Assembly: GCF_001006005.1 (NCBI RefSeq)
Contig: NZ_CP011254.1
Coordinates: 248,001-312,000 of the forward strand
Length of the DNA stretch: 64,000 bases
Source: Serratia fonticola
Lineage (GTDB): Bacteria > Pseudomonadota > Gammaproteobacteria > Enterobacterales > Enterobacteriaceae
Direction of reading: 5' to 3'
Shown piece after piece: positions 30,354 through 37,600 of this stretch (positions are counted from its first letter, which is position 1; each line of letters opens with the position of its first letter). The notes below the pieces were generated by a model, which saw nothing but the letters and a program-made list of their open reading frames with translations, did not search any database and was not told the DNA's origin. A program made the translations under genes and the position numbers.

Positions 30354-30462
30354 CCGCTTCCCCTTGATAGGGGAAATAAGCGGAAGGGTAGATCTTTTTC
30401 AACCCTACGAGCAAAGCGAGATAGGGCAATCCGAAGGATTGGGTAAATAGCGGATACGCTAT
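30354..30462. other. oriT: candidate origin of transfer with four tandem hairpins
   Basis: Just upstream of the mob operon lie four inverted repeats in a row: CCGCTTCCCC/GGGG-AAAT-AAGCGG (30354-30383), CCCTA/TAGGG (30403-30426), CAATCC/GGATTG with a GAA loop (30427-30441) and ATAGCG/CGCTAT (30447-30462). Position beside relaxase genes and palindrome density are typical of oriT. I cannot name the nick site. Confidence 0.6.
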
Positions 30463-30682
30463 TACACCTTGCCTTAGTTTCCGAAAAACAAAAATAAAGC
30501 TGAACTCAATCTATATTTAAATAAATAACCGATCTAAAATACTTGTCAATAGCGGCTACATAAACTAATACACTGCACGACGAATAAAATGTAAATAAAA
30601 GATAGGGTAAATAATATATTGTCTTCTGGTAGCCATGCGTAATAAATAGCTTTGCGTAAAATTTTCAGCGGGGGCAAATCGT

Positions 30683-30792
30683 CAAGTGCTAAATCGTGGG
30701 GTCCCGTTTGCGGGTTCCGATTTAGTGCTTGATGACATAGGGGAGGAAATAAAATTTATATGGGTGATGGTTCACGTAGTGGAGCATCACCC
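30683..30792 (+). other. filamentous-phage f1/M13-like complementary-strand origin (hairpins B and C)
   Basis: The plus strand carries GGGTTCCGATTTAGTGCTT (30712-30730) and a 22-base run (30761-30782) ending GGTGATGGTTCACGTAGTGG, both the same as the f1/M13 intergenic region, in the same order and spacing class. They form hairpin B (30683-30731, TAAATCG/CGATTTA with an inner CCCG-TTTG-CGGG) and hairpin C (30762-30792, GGGTGATG/CATCACCC). In f1, host RNA polymerase primes the second strand here. Differences from f1 keep the stems paired. The plus-strand (gpII) origin of f1 is not present. Confidence 0.85.
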
Positions 30793-30809
30793 TGAAAGAC
30801 AAGACTGAT

Positions 30810-31085
30810 TTACATTCTTCTTCTGAAGATAATGTTGTCTGAGAAAATTGCCTTACCTGCGACAAAACCGACAATAGCTATTATTGGTAAGCTAATAGTA
30901 GCTCCTGCCATGCCAGTAGACATTCCAATCAGCACTGACAGACCAAAAGCTAACAGGATGATCACCGCCGCATACCAACCGGGATATGTTCCATATAGAA
31001 CTGACGCTTGGCAGCCTGTGCATACCTGAACACCTCTTTGGCTTTCTTTTAGACAAAAAGGGCATTTGATTGTTTTGTTTTCCAT
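30810..31085 (-). CDS. zinc-ribbon membrane protein, hypothetical
   Basis: 91 aa: an N-terminal zinc ribbon (CPFC and CTGC, about residues 8-11 and 22-25) and two membrane helices (about 38-56 and 63-79), ending in RRRM. I do not recognise a function. It lies 3 bases after the lipoprotein gene and forms an operon with it. The end is 18 bases from the f1-like origin. Confidence 0.7.
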   Translation of the reverse strand: MENKTIKCPFCLKESQRGVQVCTGCQASVLYGTYPGWYAAVIILLAFGLSVLIGMSTGMAGATISLPIIAIVGFVAGKAIFSDNIIFRRRM

Positions 31086-31088
31086 TTT

Positions 31089-31376
31089 TCAGTTCCTTTT
31101 AAAAACAGCACCTTGATAGACAACGCCATCTTTGACTTTTTCGATTTTAAAAGTCCAAGAGCCAAGATCTTTGTTTTGCGTTTTGGCTATATAGATGGGT
31201 TTCTTGCTTTCATCCCAGCTTTTAACAGTAAAAACGCCATTTCTGAACTTGATCACATCTTTCTGAACATCAAGCCTGACACCGTATTGTTGATTAACGT
31301 AGTTGCCATAGATGCCATCATCGCCACAACCAGACAATAGCGTCACTAAACCTGCCACCATCATAAGTTTACGCAT
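31089..31376 (-). CDS. small lipoprotein, hypothetical
   Basis: 95 aa with a lipoprotein signal (MRKLMMVAGLVTLLSGC, lipobox LLSGC) and a beta-rich mature part without recognised family features. AAGGAAAAGGT precedes the ATG. Together with the zinc-ribbon membrane protein it forms a two-gene envelope cassette carried by the mobile element. Its role (for example exclusion) is unknown. Confidence 0.7.
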   Translation of the reverse strand: MRKLMMVAGLVTLLSGCGDDGIYGNYVNQQYGVRLDVQKDVIKFRNGVFTVKSWDESKKPIYIAKTQNKDLGSWTFKIEKVKDGVVYQGAVFKRN

Positions 31377-32036
31377 ACCTTTTCCTTCACTGATGAGACA
31401 CAGACCACCGCTTGGCCTGCAAACGTCTTAGAATTCAATTATTTTCATTGTTCGTCATATCGTTTGTACCGATCGAAAAGCACAGTGCAATAGCCTAAAG
31501 CTATCACTTGTAGTAAATCGATCGATTAAACCAATTAAATACCGATCGATCCAACGACTTTTGATTACTAAAACCTATCAATAAGTTTTTATCGATCTTT
31601 TTAACCGATCATTATCTGTTAAAGATTCGAATCCTGACGATGGGCAACAACAGGCAAAGGTCTATGATGGGCTATAAGGCACAGAAAATATTTTAATACC
31701 TTATAGGCATGGTTTTGTTCTTTAATTTATTGGGCTTCGCCCTGTGGACTTTTTAGATCTAGTTATATTTTATTAGTGCCATAAAATCATAAGACACCTT
31801 TAGACTATAAATATAGCTTCACTGAGTAATATTAATAACCTAATAACACATACTATCTGATATGGTTAATATCTACTTGACAAAGTATTAAAATGCATTA
31901 TTTATTTTGTATATTACAAGAAAATATAAAAGGTATAACTAACTATGTTGGTTGTGAACGAAAAAAAATAAAGCCCCTATTTTACCAGTCAGAGAAACTT
32001 ATAAAAAGGAGCGTTTACTTTATTAAGGAAAGCTAA
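31377..32036. other. 660-bp rep control region with GATC-rich repeats
   Basis: No gene is seen. Six GATC sites fall in 140 bp (31471, 31520, 31544, 31548, 31594, 31607), most in CGATCGAT or ACCGATC contexts, like degenerate iterons or Dam-sensitive sites. A further inverted repeat CTATAAGG/CCTTATAG spans 31672-31706. The leader of rep (31860-32036) is AT-rich and could hold an antisense control RNA as in ColE2 plasmids, though I cannot delimit one. Confidence 0.5.
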
Positions 32037-32882
32037 ATGTATTTAAAACAAGATATATATAATGCAGATAAATTCAAAAGTCAAATTCAAAAATACGCAT
32101 TAAGCACAGATGATTTTAATGATGGTGTGTATCGAAACCCTAAAGAAAAGGCATTGCTGAAGAAATATATTGGATTTAATAATCGTTCTTTCATTAACGG
32201 TTTTGTATTCGATGTAGACCACGAATACGGCGCTATTGCTTGGGATCTAGCTGATTTGCCGAAACCTAATATAATCATACAGAATACCAGAAATGGCCAT
32301 GCACACTTGCTGTATGCTTTAAAAAATCCAGTTCTTAAAACAGACTCGGCAAGAATAAAACCTTTGAAACTTGCGTCCATTGTTCAATGTGGTTTTATAG
32401 AAAGATTAGATGCTGATAAGGCTTATGCTGATATTTTAATAAAAAACCCGTTAAATGAAGCTGAATGGCGCACAACGTGGGCTGAGAGTGAAACCTATGA
32501 TTTAACTTACTTGTCTGAGTTTGTGCCTGAAGTTCTTACGACGAAAAATATTAAAAGCAGAAGTGAAATATATGGTTTAGGTCGCAACGTTAATTTATTT
32601 GAAGATCTAAGAATAATAGCTTATAAAGAAGTTTTGAAATATAAAGCAAATAAAACATATAATGATTTTTATCTTGGTATGTTTTCAAAAGCTACAATGC
32701 TGAATGATTATAGTAATCATAGTAATCCATTGACATACAGTGAAATAAAACAGATTAATACCAGTATTTGTAAATGGACGTGGAGAAACTTTACGGCTGA
32801 AAGATTTTCTTCAATCCAATCAGCAAGAGCCAAAAAAACAAGAAAAGCAAAATCATTAATAAAATTTTTGGAGAATTTATGA
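32037..32882 (+). CDS. rep: ColE2-type replication initiation protein (Rep)
   Basis: 281 aa, replicase family with a primase-like core: FVFDVDHEYGAIAWDLADLP (about residues 58-77), NIIIQNTRNGHAHLLYAL (80-97), DILIKNP, then EIYGLGRNVNLFEDLRIIAYKEV, the PriCT-like part. These match ColE2/ColE3 Rep, which makes the primer at the origin. The ATG has AAGGA seven bases before it. The C-terminal HTH of ColE2 Rep appears to be missing; a separate HTH gene overlaps the stop by 4 bases. Confidence 0.88.
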   Translation: MYLKQDIYNADKFKSQIQKYALSTDDFNDGVYRNPKEKALLKKYIGFNNRSFINGFVFDVDHEYGAIAWDLADLPKPNIIIQNTRNGHAHLLYALKNPVLKTDSARIKPLKLASIVQCGFIERLDADKAYADILIKNPLNEAEWRTTWAESETYDLTYLSEFVPEVLTTKNIKSRSEIYGLGRNVNLFEDLRIIAYKEVLKYKANKTYNDFYLGMFSKATMLNDYSNHSNPLTYSEIKQINTSICKWTWRNFTAERFSSIQSARAKKTRKAKSLIKFLENL

Positions 32883-33154
32883 TTATACAGAAAAGAATGA
32901 AAAGACCAATGACACAAAAAGAAATGGCAGAAAAGTTTGGTGTATCTATTTCTACTGTGAAAAACTATATATCCCTTCCTCGTGAAGACTATTTAAAAGA
33001 AGCAGAAGAAAAACGCCTTATTGCGTTTAATCTAAGATCATCCGGTTTGAAATGGAAAGAAGTAGCTGAAAGAATGAATACAACCGAATATAGTGCGATA
33101 GCTTATTATAGAAGGTATTTATCATTACAGAATAAACAATATAAGCCACGCTAG
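32879..33154 (+). CDS. small HTH protein coupled to rep
   Basis: 91 aa with a clear helix-turn-helix (TQKEMAEKFGVSISTVKNYI, about residues 12-31) and a second helical part (LRSSGLKWKEVAERMNTTEYSAIAYYRRYL) that looks like another HTH. It starts within the rep stop codon (ATGA). It may be the origin-binding partner of Rep, or a regulator of rep; I cannot tell which. The stop codon lies inside the terminator hairpin that follows. Confidence 0.75.
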   Translation: MIIQKRMKRPMTQKEMAEKFGVSISTVKNYISLPREDYLKEAEEKRLIAFNLRSSGLKWKEVAERMNTTEYSAIAYYRRYLSLQNKQYKPR

Positions 33155-33172
33155 TGGCTTATATTTTTTTTC
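33141..33172 (+). terminator. intrinsic terminator of the rep operon
   Basis: ATAAGCCAC (33141-33149) pairs with GTGGCTTAT (33154-33162) around GCTA, followed by A and a run of eight T and TC. The last codons of the HTH gene lie in the stem. Confidence 0.85.
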
Positions 33173-33249
33173 ATTTAGTATATTTTCCATACATAACCCT
33201 AAATGCTCGGAAGCTTATCCCAAATATCATTCGCTATCAAAATACTAAC

Positions 33250-33477
33250 TTACCACTCTTCTGCTTGTATCTTTCTCTTTCTGAAAAGAGCGTAATGCTT
33301 TAATGCTTCCTGCGTTTCGTGATTACTTTTTTTGTACGTATTAAATATGCTATAAAAAGGACCTTTATCATAGCATTCAAGCAACCAATCATTGTATAAA
33401 TATTCTTCAAGAATATCTAAAGTTCCCCAATCAAATGAATCCATTTTCATTGTGCATTTTTCAATATTTGTTTTCAT
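33250..33477 (-). CDS. hypothetical 75-aa protein downstream of alpA
   Basis: Small aromatic-rich protein (WGTLDILEEYLYNDWLLECYDKG in its middle part, of unknown family). AGAGG lies six bases before the ATG. It follows alpA by 27 bases on the same strand, so the two are probably one operon. No known motif is visible. Confidence 0.6.
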   Translation of the reverse strand: MKTNIEKCTMKMDSFDWGTLDILEEYLYNDWLLECYDKGPFYSIFNTYKKSNHETQEALKHYALFRKRKIQAEEW

Positions 33478-33504
33478 ATATAACCTCTCTTTTATTTACG
33501 TTAG

Positions 33505-33708
33505 TTATGCCGCTTTATTTCTTGATAAGTAAATCATTTTGTCAATCCATTCATCTATTTCACTTTCAATAAAGCCTATTGCTCTTCCACCCAACTTTAT
33601 AGGAGAAGGGAATTCACCTCTACCGATCAGCCGATAAATCCAAGGTTTACTTAATCCAGTTCTTTCAAGAACCTCGGGTAATCGCATAAATCTTTTTATT
33701 TTTTTCAT
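33505..33708 (-). CDS. alpA: AlpA-family excisionase/regulator
   Basis: 67 aa with the AlpA fold (MRLPEVLERTGLSKPWIYRLIGRGEFPSPIKLGGRAIGF, a winged MerR-like HTH). AlpA proteins act as activators of the integrase or as excisionases in P4-like elements such as CP4-57, which also uses ssrA. The ATG at 33708 follows AAGGAAAAAAAT; in-frame codons upstream to 33870 are not part of the family. Its presence suggests that the element can still excise. Confidence 0.88.
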   Translation of the reverse strand: MKKIKRFMRLPEVLERTGLSKPWIYRLIGRGEFPSPIKLGGRAIGFIESEIDEWIDKMIYLSRNKAA

Positions 33709-34668
33709 ATTTTTTTCCTTCGTTGTTTTGATAGATGCAGTATCTTCAGATCGCTTATGACGATCAACTCTCAAAAAGCACGAATTGATCAAGATGTGGT
33801 GCATTTTTAGACAGGTTTGTAGGAGGGATTTTGAAAGCAAGCCAGCGTAGGCTTTGAAGGGCTTTTGCAAAAAGTGCTAATATTACACTCCATAAGAGTT
33901 TTTTTAATAAAAATATGTTTATCAATGAGTTAAACAAATCCACGTATAATTCTGCAGGATTTCACTCTATCCTTCTTGCTTGGCACTTAGAGGACACTTG
34001 GTTCGTGGTAAAACGTTTACCATTGTGCCTGTGGTAAAAAGCCTCTGAACCTGATGGATTTTGTTGCTTGAGTTCAACTCCTCACCGTCCACAATGTTGA
34101 AGATTTTAACTCTGGAGAAAGTAAAATCAGTGCTTACGCCTTTTTAGGACCCTTTATTGAACCCTGAGTGAAATTAATTACAAAAATAACAATAAAAATC
34201 AAAATATTGCGAAATAAAACACAGGGACCCCAGCCCAAATAGGTCGCCAGTGATACCAGATAGACCCGGCGACAGTGACGAAAAAGCCCGCAATTCACGT
34301 TGCGGGCTTTTTTGTGTTTGAAACCTACGCCCCTAGAAGATGAGGCTAGCGACTTTATGGAGGAAAATTTTAATGGGTGAGAATTTTCCTAATAGCATCA
34401 AATAGCCTATCTTAACGTGTGGTCCGCACCCTATCCCTCCCTCTGTCTCATCGAAACTTAGAAAGGTAATCTTGCGACCAATCGGCAAAAGACGCGAAAA
34501 CAGAGACCTAAACCAGAATACCCCTCTTCACTTCCTCTCGGGGCTGGAGTAAAGTCATTATTAAATTATTATAAAATATTCATCAGCACTCTTTCATAGC
34601 ATCCTACCGCAATGATATCTCAGATAGCGTAGGGGTTAACAAGAACAATATGACGGACTAATAATTGT
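33709..34668. other. right end of the element and native DNA downstream of ssrA
   Basis: No gene is seen in 960 bases. TTTTAGGACCC at 34142-34152 repeats the motif of the integrase start. At 34228-34234 CCCCAGC matches the same string in the ssrA 3' end (23436-23442). The following AGTGATACCAGA (34248-34259) and the terminator at 34281-34313 resemble the DNA that follows ssrA in E. coli (GGTGATTACCAGA, then GCCCGC..GCGGGC), which places the boundary near 34235. The part from 34315 to 34668 holds nothing I can name apart from a likely promoter for the helicase gene. Confidence 0.55.
34281..34313 (+). terminator. displaced native ssrA terminator
   Basis: AAAAAGCCCGCAA (34281-34293) pairs with TTGCGGGCTTTTTT (34300-34313) over a 6-nt loop. 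Its GCCCGC stem and surroundings resemble the terminator found after ssrA in E. coli, so it was probably separated from ssrA by the insertion. Confidence 0.75.
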
Positions 34669-37600
34669 ATGAATGATAACGAAGGGACACTATTTCAAAG
34701 CAATGCATTCTCCCTTGAGCAAAAACTTGAAAGAGCACGAGCGCAACTGCTTGATTTAGGTGCTAGAAATAGATTGCTCAACATTCCCAGAGCACGGACG
34801 TCAAAATTTCTTGATGTGTGTGATGAGCGCTCTGAAGATATTTATAAGCTATTAGTGGTTGAAGCTAAAACCTTTACCTTCCTGCATGGAAAAACTGGCA
34901 AAGATGATGATAGCCAGGAAAGTGAAGAAGTGAATGATGACATTGAAACATTTCTCTATCCGTTCAAAGAAGATGATACTCCAAAAGCGCAGCATTTAGA
35001 TACAAAACTCCAAACAAGGCTAACGGCTAAAGGGTTACAAAAAAGGCTATTGGACCTTTATCACGACTCTAGAACGTTAGAGGAAGAACAAGGTGTCAAT
35101 ATTCTTTATTTAGCACTGGGAACGTTAAAATGGATAGATCCTGCTAATAAAGAAAATATTCGCTATGCACCGTTAATTTTAATTCCTGTAACTCTTGAAC
35201 GTGGCAATGTTGGTGAAAGGTTTAAACTACGAGCAAGGAACGAAGAAATTATCGCCAACCTTTCCCTTGAGGCTTTTTTAGAAAGAATTCACCAAATTAC
35301 TCTTCCAGAGATGAGACTAGATGATAATCATGAATTAAATATCATTAGTTACATGTCAGATATCGCTGAAGCAGTCAGCCTTAAGCCTGATTGGCAAGTT
35401 CTAGAAAATGATATCTCTTTGGGCTTATTTTCCTTCGCTAAATTTTTAATGTATCGCGATCTAGATCCTGCTAATTGGCCCGCCAAAGATAGTATTACCT
35501 CCCAACCCATTATCCGTGCACTGATGTCGGATGGGTTTGATGAAGATGACAGTCTGCTATCCGAAGATGTACCAATCGACCCTATTATTCCACCAAAAGA
35601 TATGCTGCACATCATGGATAGTGACAGTTCACAAACTCTTGCGATTCATGAGGTCCGTCGGGGTAAAAGTTTAGTCATACAGGGGCCACCTGGAACAGGT
35701 AAGTCACAAACTATCGCAAACATCATTGCTTCTGCTGTAGCGGATGGAAAAACAGTTCTTTTCGTTGCTGAAAAAATGGCTGCTCTAGAGGTTGTTAAGC
35801 GTCGCCTTGATCAGTACGGCGTTGGCGATGCTTGTCTAGAGTTACACAGCAACAAAACAAACAAGCGCGCCTTCCTGGAAGAACTTAAAAGAGTTTGGGA
35901 ATTAGGTTCCCCCCGCGGAGAATTCTCAGACACATTGATAGATAATCTGACCGAAGTTCGAGACCTATTAAACCAGCATCCTGCGAGGATCCATAAGGTT
36001 TATAGCCCTTCGGAGCTCACTCCATATCAAGTCATGGGTCACTTAGTCCGCCTACGCCAGGTTGGCCAAACCCCAACAAATTTCCGTTTGCACGGTATCG
36101 AATTATGGAGCAGCAATGATGTTACAAAACGCTTAGAGCTTACAAAAGAACTCTTAGATAGGGTAAATGATATTGGGATACCTGATAATCACCCGTGGCA
36201 TGGCGTTGGTCTTGAAATAATAATACCCAGCGAGGTGGAACGTTTAGTCCCTGATATTAACGCAGTGCTAATCCAACTTGCAGATTTTTATTCTAAAACT
36301 GTAGCGCTAGCAAGAAATGTAGCGCTATTTCCTGCTCCTAACACCTTCAAAGATATTGATGAACTCGTGGTGGTTACGGAGCACATTAACAGCGCCCCAA
36401 ATCTCTCTGTGGAAGCCTTAACCTCGCCAATATGGAAAACTAAACTAGTAGAGATCAATAATCTAATTAATTTAGGCCTTGATTATCAAAGGAGCTTTGC
36501 AGAACTTGAGAGTGAGATTGTAGTTGGAAATTTAAACATGCCTCTTACTGAACTTGAGGTTGAATTAAAAGCGCTTCCGGATAGTTTATTACCCTCAGGC
36601 TTTGCCACTGCAATTCCTCTTCAGAGGTCGTTGACAAAACTGCTGGCTGAAGCACGTCAACTACAGCTTGAATTAGGGTCCCAAACCGGACGGGATACTT
36701 GCCAAGATATCAAGCAGTTGATCGAACTAGGTGAAAAAGTGGCCTCTGTGCCCGATGTCAGCCCCGAAGCCCTCATTGCATCCGTTTGGGAGCAAGGTGT
36801 TGAACAAGCTTCAGACCTCGTTAACTCGATAATACGATTAACCGAAACGTATTCTAATATTGAACACCAACTACAAGGGGTTGCCTGGGAAGCTGACGTT
36901 ATTACTGCGAGAAACAGTTTAGCAGTACAAACAGATCCACTTCGGTTTTTCAGCAGTGAATGGCGAAAATCCCGGGCTTTTGTGCGATCCCTTATTCGCG
37001 ACCCTTCAATGCCAATTCCATTGCAAGTTGAATTACTAGATAAACTGCTGGAAGTACAATCGTTAAGAAAAAAAATAAAAGAACTCGATGCATTTGGACA
37101 AGCCGCATTTGGCAGTGATTGGCGTGGGGAAAATAGCAATAACCAACTATTATTAGCACTTATCGATTGGATGAAGACATTAAAAGAATTCAATACAGAA
37201 ACTCGGGTTCTTGCTAGCCGCCTTGCGGATCGTGATTTAGTCAAATACCAAGTTGAACAACTTAACACCACATTTGAACAGGTAAGTGTTCAGTTAGATA
37301 CTCTATGGAACGCTTTCGGCTCGACACCAAATGAATTCTTTGAAAATAACTTTTCTATAAGTCGCGTACCTCTTAATTTTATCGAGAAATATGTTAAAAA
37401 GTTAATCTGGGTTGACGAAAGATCTAGAGAGCTATTTAAAAATCCGCCAGAAAACTTAAGTGAAAGGCGATGCTTACTATCGAAAACAATAAAGTTGAAG
37501 CAACTATCTCAGACAATAGACTCTTTTGATACTCTAGGCACTCAGGCATTTGCTAATAGCTGGATGAAAAGTGATTCCGATTGGAAATCATTGATGCAAG

